This document shows positions 37,471 to 47,260 of a stretch of 64,000 bases of DNA, one piece after another (the first letter of the stretch is position 1; every line of letters begins with the position of its first letter). Origin of the DNA: Chloroflexi bacterium 54-19 (GTDB lineage Bacteria; Chloroflexota; Chloroflexia; Chloroheliales; Chloroheliaceae); the NCBI GenBank assembly GCA_001898225.1, contig MKTJ01000035.1, positions 1 to 64,000 of the forward strand, given 5' to 3'. The notes under the pieces are model-generated. The model ran no database searches and had not been told where the DNA came from. It was given only the letters and a program-made list of their open reading frames with translations. A program made the position numbers and the translations under genes.

Positions 37471-38538
37471 ATGGTTGCTACTATTAACGACGCCCCCGTT
37501 TCGACCACGACAATCCAGGCGCGCCCCCTTGCCACGATTGAACCCAACATGACCCCCGCCCAAATCATGAAGATGTTGCTGGAAGCCGGCGTCCACTTTG
37601 GTCACCAGACTAAACGCTGGAACCCCAAGATGCGCCCTTACATCTTCACTGAGCGCAACGGCATTCACATCATCGACCTGGCCCAGACCGTAACCGGCCT
37701 GGAGCAGGCGGCGGCTTTCGTGGAAGAACTCGCGGCCCAGGGCGGCAAGCTTCTTTTTGTCGGCACCAAGAAACAGGCCCAGGACGTTATCGCCGAGGAA
37801 TCTACCCGTTGCGGGCAGTTCTTTGTGAACAAACGCTGGCCCGGTGGTATGCTGACCAACTTTAACACCACCCGCACCCGCTTGCGCTACCTGGGTGAGT
37901 TAGAAGCCCAGAAGGCTCGCGGCGAGTTCGAAATGCGCACCAAGAAGGAAGCCAGCAAGCTCAACGAGCAAATTCGCAAGTTGACCGAAGTGCTGGGCGG
38001 TATCAAAGGCATGCCCGACCTGCCGAGTGCGATGTTTGTTATCGACCCGCACAAAGAACGCATCGCCATGCTGGAAGCCCTGCGGCTGGAAATCCCGGTT
38101 ATTGCGATTGGTGATACCAACGCCGACCCGGACGAAATTGATTATGTGGTCCCCGGCAACGACGACGCTATCCGCTCGATTAAGATTATTACCGCTCGCC
38201 TGGCCGATGCCTTTATCGAAGGCACCAACCGCCGCGAAGCGACTCGCGCCGAGCAGCAGTTGAGCGAGGAAGAACACGGCGGGCGGGGCGACCGCAACGA
38301 CCGCGACCGTGGCCCGCGCCAGGACCGGGGCGACCGCAACAACCGTGGTGGCGGTGGCCGCAATGACCGGAACGACCGCGGCCCGCGCCAGGACCGCAAC
38401 AATGACCGTGGCCCGCGCCAGGGTCAGGGCCAGCACCGGGATAATGCCCCGGCTCAGCAGGCTCCTGCCGCCCCTGTAGCGGAAGCGGCTGCGCCTGCGG
38501 CGGCCCCGGAAGCGACTACCGAAGGCGAGAATAGCTAG
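37471..38538 (+). CDS. rpsB: 30S ribosomal protein S2 with Arg/Gly/Asp-rich C-terminal tail
   Basis: This protein has 355 residues, against about 230-260 for a typical S2. The core is complete: [42 protein letters not shown] and [20 protein letters not shown]. After about residue 270 the chain becomes a low-complexity tail of RGDRN, RGPRQDR and RGGGGRN units, ending in an Ala/Pro/Gln-rich stretch. A short N-terminal extension of about 26 residues precedes the core. The tail resembles RGG-type RNA-binding segments. It is followed by tsf, the standard pair. Confidence 0.97.
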   Translation: MVATINDAPVSTTTIQARPLATIEPNMTPAQIMKMLLEAGVHFGHQTKRWNPKMRPYIFTERNGIHIIDLAQTVTGLEQAAAFVEELAAQGGKLLFVGTKKQAQDVIAEESTRCGQFFVNKRWPGGMLTNFNTTRTRLRYLGELEAQKARGEFEMRTKKEASKLNEQIRKLTEVLGGIKGMPDLPSAMFVIDPHKERIAMLEALRLEIPVIAIGDTNADPDEIDYVVPGNDDAIRSIKIITARLADAFIEGTNRREATRAEQQLSEEEHGGRGDRNDRDRGPRQDRGDRNNRGGGGRNDRNDRGPRQDRNNDRGPRQGQGQHRDNAPAQQAPAAPVAEAAAPAAAPEATTEGENS

Positions 38539-38544
38539 TTTTAA

Positions 38545-38611
38545 CAGCGAAGTTGTTCGCTGAATCTGAAGAACCAATCGTAGCGTGGGCCGACGGTATT
38601 TGAGTCGGCCC
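38545..38611 (+). other. two hairpins between rpsB and tsf
   Basis: CAGCGAA/TTCGCTG (38545-38551, 38556-38562, GTTG loop) and GGGCCGAC/GTCGGCCC (38587-38594, 38604-38611, 9-base loop) are perfect stems. Neither has a T-run. They could tune tsf expression relative to rpsB by attenuation or mRNA processing. Confidence 0.65.
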
Positions 38612-38670
38612 GCCTTGTGCCTTTGAGAAGTTACGAACTAAATTTTTATTATTTACAGAGGAGATTACAA

Positions 38671-39207
38671 GTGGAAATTTCGGCTCAAGCGGTGAAGGCG
38701 CTTCGTGAAGAAACCGGCGCTGGCATCCTGGAGTGCAGGAACGCCCTGGCGGCAAGCGAAGGTGACGTTAAAAAGGCCAAAGCCTGGCTGGAAGAACGTG
38801 GTTTGAAGAAGGCCGAGAAAGTTACCGGTCGCGAAGCCAAACAGGGCCTCATCGAGACTTATGTCCACCAGGGCCGCGTCGGCGCGATGGTGGAAATTAG
38901 CTGCGAAACTGACTTCGTGGCCCGCACCGAGGACTTCCAGAAGCTGGCGAAGGATGTAGCCCTGCACGTGGCCGGGTTGAGCCCCAAATACGTTAGTGTC
39001 GAGGAAATCCCGGCGGACGTGATTGAAGAAGCCAAAAAGGATTTTGGGGACAACCTCAACAAGTTCTACGAAGAAAACGTTTTGTTGAGCCAGCCGTTCG
39101 TGCGAGATGCCAAAGTCTCCATCGCGGACCTGCTTACTCAGGCCAAGGCTAAACTGGGCGAGAACATTGTTATTCGCCGCTTCATTCGATACGAACTGGG
39201 CAAATAA
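38671..39207 (+). CDS. tsf: translation elongation factor Ts (short form)
   Basis: This 178-residue protein is the GDP-exchange factor for EF-Tu. The N-terminal UBA-like domain ISAQAVKALREETGAGILECRNAL is followed by VEISCETDFVARTEDF, the conserved TDFVAR EF-Tu contact. It is the short, single-core form as in Thermus, without the extended C-terminal module of E. coli. The start is GTG at 38671 with GAGGAG 7 bases upstream; the longer frame from 38617 has no site. Confidence 0.96.
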   Translation: MEISAQAVKALREETGAGILECRNALAASEGDVKKAKAWLEERGLKKAEKVTGREAKQGLIETYVHQGRVGAMVEISCETDFVARTEDFQKLAKDVALHVAGLSPKYVSVEEIPADVIEEAKKDFGDNLNKFYEENVLLSQPFVRDAKVSIADLLTQAKAKLGENIVIRRFIRYELGK

Positions 39208-39220
39208 ACTTTTTGATTGA

Positions 39221-39255
39221 GCGGATGCCGGTGAAAAGCCAGCATCCGCTTTGTT
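39221..39255 (+). terminator. probable terminator after tsf
   Basis: GCGGATGC (39221-39228) pairs with GCATCCGC (39242-39249), with further GG/CC inside. It is followed by TTTGTTAT. The weak T-run lowers certainty. Confidence 0.65.
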
Positions 39256-40304
<1,049 letters not shown>

Positions 40305-40473
40305 CTTATCCGGGCGACCAATCGAGTGGCCCGGTCAAGTTGGCCGTTCGGCTGGCCGTTCAGGTCCCTACCAGCAGTTAGCCGCCAAGTTGGGAGGCAA
40401 AGAGGCTATCCCAGGGCAAATTCTCCCGGCTCCCCGCCAGGCTGGTTGCCCAATGAGAAAGAAGGAAACATAT

Positions 40474-41031
40474 ATGATTCAGGACGTTATTTCGGAAACA
40501 GAAGACAAAATGAAGAAGGCTATGGATGTTTTGCGGCGCGACTTGCAAAATATCCGCACTGGCCGGGCTGTACCCGGTCTGATTGAGAAGTTGCCGATTG
40601 AGGTTTACGGCACTACAACCCCGCTAAACCAGCTTGGCAGCGTCACCGCTCCCGAAGCCCGCCTCCTGGTGGTCCAGCCCTGGGACAAAAACACCATGAG
40701 CGCCATCGAGAAATCTATCCAGAAGTCTGAACTGAACCTGACTACCAATAACGATGGCAAAGTCATTCGCATCCCGATTCCGCCACTCACCGAACAGCGC
40801 CGCAAGGAACTGGTGAAGGTCGTGCGTAGCAAGGTCGAGGATGCCAAGGTGACCGTCCGCAACATCCGGCGCGACCACCTGGCCGACCTCAAGGAGTATT
40901 TGCAGGAGAAACTTATCAGCGAGGACGAGGATAAACGCGCACACGAAAAGGTTCAGGGCCTGACGGACAAGTATATCGCGGAAGCTGACGTTATCGGCCA
41001 TCACAAGGAAAATGAAATTTTAGAGGTATAG
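40474..41031 (+). CDS. frr: ribosome recycling factor
   Basis: This 185-residue protein is exactly the usual RRF length when started at ATG 40474, which has AAGGA 8 bases upstream. Motifs include LQNIRTGRAVPGLIEKL, LLVVQPWD, IRIPIPPLTEQRRKELVK and VRNIRRDHLADLK. It splits post-termination ribosomes with EF-G. The 169-base spacer from pyrH has no gene I can support and contains a tandem TGGCCGTTC duplication. The uppS gene starts 10 bases after its stop. Confidence 0.97.
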   Translation: MIQDVISETEDKMKKAMDVLRRDLQNIRTGRAVPGLIEKLPIEVYGTTTPLNQLGSVTAPEARLLVVQPWDKNTMSAIEKSIQKSELNLTTNNDGKVIRIPIPPLTEQRRKELVKVVRSKVEDAKVTVRNIRRDHLADLKEYLQEKLISEDEDKRAHEKVQGLTDKYIAEADVIGHHKENEILEV

Positions 41032-41040
41032 GTAACAGCA

Positions 41041-41856
41041 ATGTTCAAATTCAGACCGGCCTCGAATTCTGGCAAATCCGGGCCCGCCGCGTCCCAGACT
41101 CCTGTACCCACAACCGAGGAACTGGTCGAACTGGGTCTTGACCCGGCCACGATTCCCCAGCACATTGCTATTATTATGGATGGCAATGGGCGTTGGGCTA
41201 AACAGCGTAATCTGCCCAGGGTCGCGGGACACCGGGCCGGGGCCGAAAACATCCGGCGAATTGTCGAAAGCTCGATTCGCTTCGGGGTCAAGTACCTGAC
41301 CCTCTACGCCTTTTCCACCGAAAACTGGAACCGGCCAGAGGAGGAGGTCAGCGCCCTGATGACTATCCTGGGTGAGGTCCTGGAGCGGGAAACGCCCAAG
41401 CTTCACGCCGAGGGGGTTCGGATAAATCACCTGGGCCGGTTGAACGGTATGAGTCCACACCTGCAAAAGGGTATTTTGGAGGCGACAGAGAAGACCCGAA
41501 ACAATACCCGGCTGACTTTGAACGTTTGCTTTAACTATGGCGGGCGGCTCGAAATCGTGGATGCGGTCCGTAAAATTGTCGCGAAGGGTATCCCTGCCGA
41601 CGAAATTACCGAGGAAACAATCAGCCACCACCTCTATAATGTCGATATTCCCGACCCGGACCTGATTATTCGGACCGCCGGGGAGCAGCGCCTTTCCAAT
41701 TATCTTATCTGGCAGGCCGCCTATAGCGAATACTGGTTTACGCGCTTGAACTGGCCTGATTTTGGCAAAGACGAGTATCTCCACGCTCTTAAAGAGTACG
41801 CGGCCCGTTTGCGCAAGTTTGGCAAGACCTCTGACCAGGTCCAGGGTAAAGCCTAA
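41041..41856 (+). CDS. uppS: isoprenyl transferase (undecaprenyl diphosphate synthase type)
   Basis: This 271-residue cis-prenyltransferase has catalytic Asp47 in HIAIIMDGNGRWAKQR, GHRAGAENIRRI, TLYAFSTENWNRP, and the C-terminal DLIIRTAGEQRLSNYLIWQAAYSE. The usual RTSGE is RTAGE here. It makes the C55 lipid carrier precursor for peptidoglycan and glycan export. An N-terminal extension of about 25 residues precedes the core. cdsA and dxr, which often follow, are absent; a strong terminator ends the unit. Confidence 0.96.
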   Translation: MFKFRPASNSGKSGPAASQTPVPTTEELVELGLDPATIPQHIAIIMDGNGRWAKQRNLPRVAGHRAGAENIRRIVESSIRFGVKYLTLYAFSTENWNRPEEEVSALMTILGEVLERETPKLHAEGVRINHLGRLNGMSPHLQKGILEATEKTRNNTRLTLNVCFNYGGRLEIVDAVRKIVAKGIPADEITEETISHHLYNVDIPDPDLIIRTAGEQRLSNYLIWQAAYSEYWFTRLNWPDFGKDEYLHALKEYAARLRKFGKTSDQVQGKA

Positions 41857-41879
41857 ACGGCTAAATATTTTGGTTATAA

Positions 41880-41904
41880 CCCCGCTTGTGAAGGCGGGGT
41901 TTTT
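41880..41904 (+). terminator. Rho-independent terminator after uppS
   Basis: CCCCGC (41880-41885) pairs with GCGGGG (41894-41899) around an 8-base loop. TTTTT follows immediately. Confidence 0.9.
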
Positions 41905-41998
41905 CATTTTATAGGTTTTTAGCCGGTTCCCTGGAATAATTGTTGCAAGTTTAGCCATCCTTAAATAAAGGACATCGGCTAAAAGGAGGTCACCGGCT

Positions 41999-43414
41999 AT
42001 GGGTGAGAATTCGGGCGAACCAGTTACATTTGGCAAGAAAGAACTTAAAAAGTTAAAAAAAGAAATCGAAGGGAAAGCCCTGGTACCGGGCAACTGGGGT
42101 TATGACAGGGCCAGCGAGGTCTGGGACTCTACCGGTTTTAAACAGCACCCGGCTTTGACGGTTGTACCAAAAAAGGCAGCGGATATCCAGGTAGCGGTCT
42201 CTTTTGCCAGGGAACACAATTTACCCATCGCGGTCCAGAGCGGTGGTCACGGTCATCCCCACCCGGCCAATGAAGCAATGTTTATCAACTTTGAAAAGAT
42301 GACCGCTATAGAGGTAGACAAGGAAAAAGCCCTGGCCCGGCTCGAACCGGGTGTCCTCCTGAAAGACCTTGTTAAAGAGGCTTACAAACACGACCTGGCA
42401 CCTTTGAGCGGCTTTTCCCAATCGGTCGGTGTGACCGGGTACATGCTTGCCGGTGGTATAAGTTGGTTGACCCGGAAATACGGGGCGGGGGCGAGTAGTA
42501 TCCGGGCGGTCGAACTGGTGACGGCAGACGGATTTTTCAGGCGGGTCACCGAAACTGAAGACCCCGACCTTTTCTGGGGGTTACGGGGTGCGGGGGCGAA
42601 CTATGGGGTGGTGACGGCCCTGGAATGTGCCCTTTACCCGCACAAGGAGGTTTTTGGTGGGCATGTCGTCTATCCTGTAAAAGATGTAAAAGAAGTTTTG
42701 GATGCCTATGTTGATTTTACCCGCACTGCTCCCCCCGAACTGACATCAGCCGTGCGGATTACGCCTTTTCCTTTCGGGGAAATTCTCCCGGAACCGGAAG
42801 CAGGTAAAACCGCCGTGATTATAATGGCCTGCTATTGCGGTGACCCTGGCGAGGGGGAAAGATTACTGCTCCCACTCCGCACCATTGTCAAACCGTTGAG
42901 GGACAGTTTTAAGAAAATGCCTTTTTCAAAGGTCGGTAAAATCTCGGATGACCCGCCAGTTGCACCTCCATTCCATCTTTACAGTGACGGTGGTGCCCTT
43001 ACATCTCTGACTTCCGCCGACCTCGAAAATATTGAAAAGGTGGCCGGGAATCCCGATTCGGGTATTGCCGTGACTGAAATCCGCCACCTGGGCGGGGCGT
43101 TAGCGGCCCAACCCGAAGGCGAAATGGCTTTTAGCTTCCGGGAACCGAATTTTTATATTTACATGCAAGCGGCGGCACCCCACCCGGAAAACCTTGCAAA
43201 AAGCCGGGCTTCTATGGACCATTTGTTGGAAAGCTTAAAACCTTCCATGCCGGGTCGCCTTTTGTTAAATTTCATAGACGGTTTTGGTAAGGTGGGACTG
43301 GACCGGACGAAGGCCGCCTATTACCCGGTTACTTTTGAAAGGTTGCGCGACCTGAAAAGCCGCTACGACCCGGCCAATGTCTTCCGGTTCAATCACAATA
43401 TCCCGCCCCGGTGA
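41999..43414 (+). CDS. FAD-linked oxidase, berberine-bridge-enzyme (BBE) type
   Basis: This 471-residue protein has a PCMH-type FAD-binding domain with AVQSGGHGHPHPA, whose His is the likely 8-alpha-histidyl FAD attachment, GVTGYMLAGGISWLTRKYG, and FWGLRGAGANYGVVTALE. It ends in a BBE C-terminal motif, RYDPANVFRFNHNI. The Cys used for a second covalent FAD bond in many BBE enzymes is not visible (FSQSVGVTG). No signal peptide is present, so it is probably cytosolic. The substrate (sugar or alcohol oxidation) is unknown. ATG 41999 has a perfect AAAAGGAGGT site. Confidence 0.9.
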   Translation: MGENSGEPVTFGKKELKKLKKEIEGKALVPGNWGYDRASEVWDSTGFKQHPALTVVPKKAADIQVAVSFAREHNLPIAVQSGGHGHPHPANEAMFINFEKMTAIEVDKEKALARLEPGVLLKDLVKEAYKHDLAPLSGFSQSVGVTGYMLAGGISWLTRKYGAGASSIRAVELVTADGFFRRVTETEDPDLFWGLRGAGANYGVVTALECALYPHKEVFGGHVVYPVKDVKEVLDAYVDFTRTAPPELTSAVRITPFPFGEILPEPEAGKTAVIIMACYCGDPGEGERLLLPLRTIVKPLRDSFKKMPFSKVGKISDDPPVAPPFHLYSDGGALTSLTSADLENIEKVAGNPDSGIAVTEIRHLGGALAAQPEGEMAFSFREPNFYIYMQAAAPHPENLAKSRASMDHLLESLKPSMPGRLLLNFIDGFGKVGLDRTKAAYYPVTFERLRDLKSRYDPANVFRFNHNIPPR

Positions 43415-43449
43415 GATGAAAGGGAATTAGCAAGATTTGAAAGTAAATT

Positions 43450-44760
43450 CTAGCGGGGCGGCGGTAGGGAGATTAAAAGTCCGGCCAGGGTAACGACGCT
43501 TAACAATAAGGCCAGTTCGACTTTCCACAAGCGACTTTGCCGTCCACCCAGCAGTTTCATACCGGCCCCGGCGCTGCCGATTACCGCGGCCAGGAAGCCC
43601 AGTTTCACCAGCAGGGTCTGACCGTAAAGGCTGGTCCAGAGGTCTTGCAATCCTTTCAAGCGCAACCAGGCCATTATCAGGCCGCTAAGGATTAGCCAGC
43701 CCAGGGCAACAGCGGCAATCTGGCCGAACCGCTCGACCAAAACACCTTTCTTTTCTGCCAGGGCAGGAATTTTCAAGACTGAAAGCAGCGAAACCAGACC
43801 TCCCACCCAAAGACCCATCGCTACCAGGTGCAGGGTATTGGCAGGCCAACCAAGCCAGACCGAATCGGAGATAACGGCGTGGCTGGTCTGCCCGTCCACC
43901 ACTGCCAGGCCCAGGTAAAGGGCGCTAACTCCCACCTTTAGGAGTTTATTATCCCGGTCGATGCCGAGGAGGACCCACAATAGGATAGCCGCGCCGAGCC
44001 GTTCGGTCAGGACCTGGCCGAAACTGGACGCCAGGATATCAGCCAGCACATCGGGATTGAACAACTGGTCGCTGGCTAAACTGGCCGATTGGCCCAGCAA
44101 ATCTACCGGTTCGGCCACCAAAAGCAGCCCGATACCATAATAGGTCAATTTTTTGAGCCGGGATTCGGTAGTCTTTTGCCCATCTTTACCGGCATTTTTC
44201 AGGACCAGCCAATCAAAAAAGAACGGCCCGAAACCGAGAGCGTACCCGGCGAAATGGGCCAGTTTGGCTATAACCTGGAAGCAAAGGCCCAGCGGTGAAA
44301 CCCCTCCTACGTCCGAACCGGACCAATATGCCCTTGAAACAATCTCACTGGGCCGGGTGACGCTAAAGTTAAAAGTGCCCCGAACAGGGTGGCTGTCCTG
44401 GGAGATAACCTGCCAGCTAACCTGGTAAGTGCCGGGCAACCGGGCGTCAATGGCGATACTCAGGTCCGCCCCGTTAACAGTTATAGTGCCCTTTTCAACC
44501 GGCTTTCCGTCCGGTCCGGTCACGATAAGACCGTGCCGGATAGGTTTGACCGGCTCGGTAAAAGATAATTTAACTTGATTAGGAGCGGTTTGATAAATCT
44601 GGCCGGTCCGGCAATCTATCGGGTTGGCCGGGGTCGAGGTGGCGCAATCGAGCGGTGAGGATACCAGTAAAGTCCCGTGGGCCAGGACAGGAAAAGGCCG
44701 GGCCAGCCAGAGCGTTATGGCTCCAAAAAGAAGCAAAAGGCAAAAGCTGGTCCGGCGCAT
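43450..44760 (-). CDS. CopC-CopD fusion, copper resistance/uptake protein
   Basis: This 436-residue protein begins with a signal peptide (MRRTSFCLLLLFGAITLWLA) cut before His28 in LAHGTLLVSSP. That His is the N-terminal copper ligand of CopC. The CopC domain (28-135) keeps SFTEPVKPIRHG and SQDSHPVRGTFNFSV, with an unusual Cys-containing insert (DCATSTPANPIDC). Eight TM helices of CopD follow (about 160-430). Family members bind copper outside the membrane and move or tolerate it. It starts 2 bases after the MFS gene stop, so the two are co-transcribed. Confidence 0.88.
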   Translation of the reverse strand: MRRTSFCLLLLFGAITLWLARPFPVLAHGTLLVSSPLDCATSTPANPIDCRTGQIYQTAPNQVKLSFTEPVKPIRHGLIVTGPDGKPVEKGTITVNGADLSIAIDARLPGTYQVSWQVISQDSHPVRGTFNFSVTRPSEIVSRAYWSGSDVGGVSPLGLCFQVIAKLAHFAGYALGFGPFFFDWLVLKNAGKDGQKTTESRLKKLTYYGIGLLLVAEPVDLLGQSASLASDQLFNPDVLADILASSFGQVLTERLGAAILLWVLLGIDRDNKLLKVGVSALYLGLAVVDGQTSHAVISDSVWLGWPANTLHLVAMGLWVGGLVSLLSVLKIPALAEKKGVLVERFGQIAAVALGWLILSGLIMAWLRLKGLQDLWTSLYGQTLLVKLGFLAAVIGSAGAGMKLLGGRQSRLWKVELALLLSVVTLAGLLISLPPPR

Positions 44761-44762
44761 TT

Positions 44763-46076
44763 TTAGATAGCGGCCGGTTCGGCGGACTTGGTGTCGGGCG
44801 GAGCGACCGGGATAGTTTTACCGCTGGCGGTGCCGGGCCTGCTAATCCGCAGGACCATACCGGAGGCAACAAGGCAGAGCAGACCGGCCAGCCAGAAACT
44901 GGAACTGTAATCACCCAGCCAGGTGTAGAGTGTCCCGGCCCCGAAAGCGGCCACTGCCGCACCTAACTGGTGGGCTGCGAAAATCCAGCCGTACATGATG
45001 CTTCCGTGAGACTTTCCGTACACATCCGAAGTCAAACGGACCGTCGGAGGGACCGTGGCGACCCAATCCAGACCGTAGAATACGATAAAGATGATTAAGG
45101 TTGCGAAGGTGCTCGTCAGGGCGTAAGGCAGAAAGAGAAGCGAGAGGCCGCGCAGACCATAGTACCAGGAAAGTAACTTACGGTTGTCAAAACGGTCGGA
45201 GAGCCAACCAGAAATGGTGGTACCAATAACGTCAAAAACCCCGATGGCGGCTACCAGGCTGGCGGCGGTGACTTCCGCGAAACCGTGGTCCATCGCTGCC
45301 GGAATCAGGTGAGTGCCGATTAAGCCGTTGGTCGAAAGGCCGCAGACAAAGAAACTCCCGCCCAATATCCAGAAGTTGCGGTCGCGTAGACCCCGCCCCA
45401 GAGTGCCCAGGGCCAGCATGAAAGGATTGCCGGTCAACGGTTTAAGCGGTTCGGTTTCGGCAGTCGCGCCGTAAGGCCGCAAATCTTTATCTTTGGGATA
45501 GTTCCGCATGAAAATGGCAACCACCGGCACAACCAGCAGGACGGCGATAGCGGTAGTAATCGAAGCGGATTGCCAGCCGTAAGTAGAGACCAGCCAGGCC
45601 AGCAAAGGCAGAAAAATCAGTTGGCCGCTGGCGTTGCTGGCCGAAAGAAGCCCCACCACCAGGCCGCGCCGTTTGGTAAACCAGCGGTTCGAAACAGTAG
45701 CGGATAGCACGGTCGCGGTCGCCCCTGTTCCGATGCCGACTACTACGCCCCACAACACGTAAAGCTGCCAGGTGGCATTTATCTGGCTGGTCAGGGCGGC
45801 GGCAATCCCGACCGTAGTCAGGGCAATCACCATCACCCGGCGCATACCGAATTTTTCCATCAGGGCGGCGGCGAAGGGGCCGAAAAGCCCGAAAAGCACC
45901 AGGTTTATCGAAACCGCCAGCGAGATTTCGGAGCGGTTCCAACCAAAGGCTTCCTGAAGCGGAACCACCAGCGTGCTGGGGGTCGAACGAACCCCCGCCG
46001 AAACAATCAAAGTTAAAAAGGTTACCCCGGCCACAACCCAGGCGTAATGAAATTTACCAGGTTTAGTCTCATTCAT
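44763..46076 (-). CDS. MFS transporter, OFA/monocarboxylate-type
   Basis: This 437-residue membrane protein has 12 predicted TM helices. It begins near FHYAWVVAGVTFLTLIVSAGVRSTPSTL and contains WFTKRRGLVVGLLSASNASGQ and SGWLSDRFDNRKL loops typical of the oxalate/formate and monocarboxylate branch. The substrate is unknown. The start at ATG 46076 is preferred; a TTG at 46115 would overlap the MarR gene and lacks a site. A GAGTATATA half-site just before the start matches the MarR operator candidate. It is coupled to the CopCD gene downstream. Confidence 0.9.
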   Translation of the reverse strand: MNETKPGKFHYAWVVAGVTFLTLIVSAGVRSTPSTLVVPLQEAFGWNRSEISLAVSINLVLFGLFGPFAAALMEKFGMRRVMVIALTTVGIAAALTSQINATWQLYVLWGVVVGIGTGATATVLSATVSNRWFTKRRGLVVGLLSASNASGQLIFLPLLAWLVSTYGWQSASITTAIAVLLVVPVVAIFMRNYPKDKDLRPYGATAETEPLKPLTGNPFMLALGTLGRGLRDRNFWILGGSFFVCGLSTNGLIGTHLIPAAMDHGFAEVTAASLVAAIGVFDVIGTTISGWLSDRFDNRKLLSWYYGLRGLSLLFLPYALTSTFATLIIFIVFYGLDWVATVPPTVRLTSDVYGKSHGSIMYGWIFAAHQLGAAVAAFGAGTLYTWLGDYSSSFWLAGLLCLVASGMVLRISRPGTASGKTIPVAPPDTKSAEPAAI

Positions 46077-46095
46077 CCTATATACTCTTTTATTT

Positions 46096-46518
46096 TTATT
46101 TGGTGGCAGTTTCAAGGTTGGCTAACAGGACACCCAAAATTTCAACCTGCTCTTTGCCAAGACCCTCGGTGATTTTTTGCTGGGCCTGTTTCCACAGGGG
46201 ATAGGCCGACCGGTAGGCTACCTGCCCCTGTTCGGTCAGGCGAACGGACCGCTCACGCTGGTCCTGGCCCGGTTCAAGGGTCAACAGTTTATCCCGCTCC
46301 AGAATCCGCAGGCTCCGGCCCAGGGTCGTCCGGTCAAGACCAAGGTACTCGGCCAGGGCGCTGATACTCACCGGTTCCAGGTAACGGGCGGCCTTCAGCA
46401 CCGAAAACTGGGTAATTTTCAGGCCGCTTGGTTGGAGGGCAGTATCATAGAACTCGGTAATGGTCTGGGAAGCCTGCCGTAAATTTATACAAAAACAAGG
46501 ACTTTTTGCTTTATCCAT
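46096..46518 (-). CDS. MarR family transcriptional regulator
   Basis: This 140-residue protein has a winged-helix core with ALAEYLGLDRTTLGRSLRILERDKLL and wing EPGQDQRERSVRLTEQG. The N-terminus carries a Cys pair (Cys8, Cys10 in SPCFCINLRQAS), which might respond to oxidants or metal; this is inference. ATG 46518 is chosen over GTG 46536, because the latter falls inside the operator palindrome. It leads the MarR-MFS-CopCD operon and probably represses it. Confidence 0.9.
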   Translation of the reverse strand: MDKAKSPCFCINLRQASQTITEFYDTALQPSGLKITQFSVLKAARYLEPVSISALAEYLGLDRTTLGRSLRILERDKLLTLEPGQDQRERSVRLTEQGQVAYRSAYPLWKQAQQKITEGLGKEQVEILGVLLANLETATK

Positions 46519-46523
46519 AGAAA

Positions 46524-46537
46524 CGAGTATATACACG
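46524..46537. promoter_or_regulatory. MarR-type palindromic operator
   Basis: CGAGTATATACACG is a 14-base dyad with one mismatched pair, ending 5 bases before the marR ATG. A related GAGTATATAGG lies directly before the MFS gene start (46077-46087, minus strand). The position implies a very short or absent leader on the marR mRNA. Confidence 0.6.
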
Positions 46538-46570
46538 CATTTTCAGGTAGTCAATCCGTATAAATGCTTA

Positions 46571-46825
46571 AAACCGTTAAACATTGATCGTTGAACGAAA
46601 CAACGTAAAACGACCTTACATTCACCCTACTCTGAATTGGCTGCACCGGGAAAAGCCGAACACAGTCGCTAGCCGGGTTGTGTTATAATTACGGTCAATA
46701 AGGCGTTAAACAGATGATGTTAAACGTAGGAATTTTTGAAACTGTAATTTTAAGGCCACAAACTGGCAAATAAACTTAATTGACATTCAACGTTTGCCCA
46801 TTTAGAGCAGGTTGTTTCGGTCAAC
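46571..46825. repeat. heptad repeats (family B) upstream of rbfA
   Basis: Two blocks are visible. The block at 46575-46610 reads in 7-base steps as CGTTAAA, CATTGAT, CGTTGAA, CGAAACA, ACGTAAA. The block at 46784-46825 starts CATTCAA, CGTTTGC and ends TTGTTTC, GGTCAAC. The 15-mer GTTGTTTCG(T/G)TCAAC occurs at 46590-46604 (inverted) and 46811-46825. The whole marR-rbfA gap (46538-46846) otherwise holds only the rbfA promoter. Confidence 0.6.
46681..46689 (+). promoter_or_regulatory. extended -10 promoter for rbfA
   Basis: TGTTATAAT is a perfect extended -10 (TATAAT at 46684-46689), about 155 bases before the rbfA ATG. No strong -35 is visible. Confidence 0.5.
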
Positions 46826-46846
46826 GATGTTATTGGATTGGAAGTA

Positions 46847-47257
46847 ATGAGCAGGCGAACAGAACAGGTAGCCGAGGCTATCAAAGAAGAAGTCAGTACC
46901 CTTATCCAGCGCGAGTTGAAAGACCCACGCCTGGGTTTTGTGACCGTGACACGGGTGGAGGTCAGCCCCGACCTGAAGTATGCCAAAGTATTTTTTAGCG
47001 TTCTCGGCGACGATAATACCAAGGCCGAAACGCTAAAGGTCTTAAAACGGGCCAGCGGCTTTTTGCGCCGAGAATTGTCCCATATCCTCACCACCCGCTA
47101 TACTCCCGAACTGCATTTTGAATTCGATGTGGCGATGGAACACGGCGACAAAATTCAGCGGCTTTTGCTCCAACTGGAACAGGAAGAAAAAGAGCGCGAG
47201 CAGGCTGCCGCAAATAATCCCGGCCAGGAAGCGACCGGGACCACAGGAGAAGCTTAA
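46847..47257 (+). CDS. rbfA: ribosome-binding factor A
   Basis: This 136-residue cold-shock and 16S-maturation factor starts MSRRTEQVAEAIKEEVSTLI. The KH-like core follows: DPRLGFVTVTRVEVSPDLKYAKVFFSV and RRELSHILTTRYTPELHFEFD. It has an Ala/Glu-rich C-terminal tail. ATG 46847 has GGAAG close upstream; a TTG at 46838 would add three residues. It is followed after 3 bases by mtnP, so the two are co-transcribed. nusA and infB, its usual neighbours, are absent. Confidence 0.95.
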   Translation: MSRRTEQVAEAIKEEVSTLIQRELKDPRLGFVTVTRVEVSPDLKYAKVFFSVLGDDNTKAETLKVLKRASGFLRRELSHILTTRYTPELHFEFDVAMEHGDKIQRLLLQLEQEEKEREQAAANNPGQEATGTTGEA

Positions 47258-47260
47258 GTT

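Noticed and set aside
40305..40473. Small gene between pyrH and frr
   Set aside because: Candidate frames are Pro/Arg/Ser-rich, lack a start site and overlap the frr ribosome-binding region. Only a short tandem duplication is evident.
41020..42093. 357-codon minus-strand ORF over uppS
   Set aside because: It is antisense to uppS and runs through its terminator, with no protein-like motifs.
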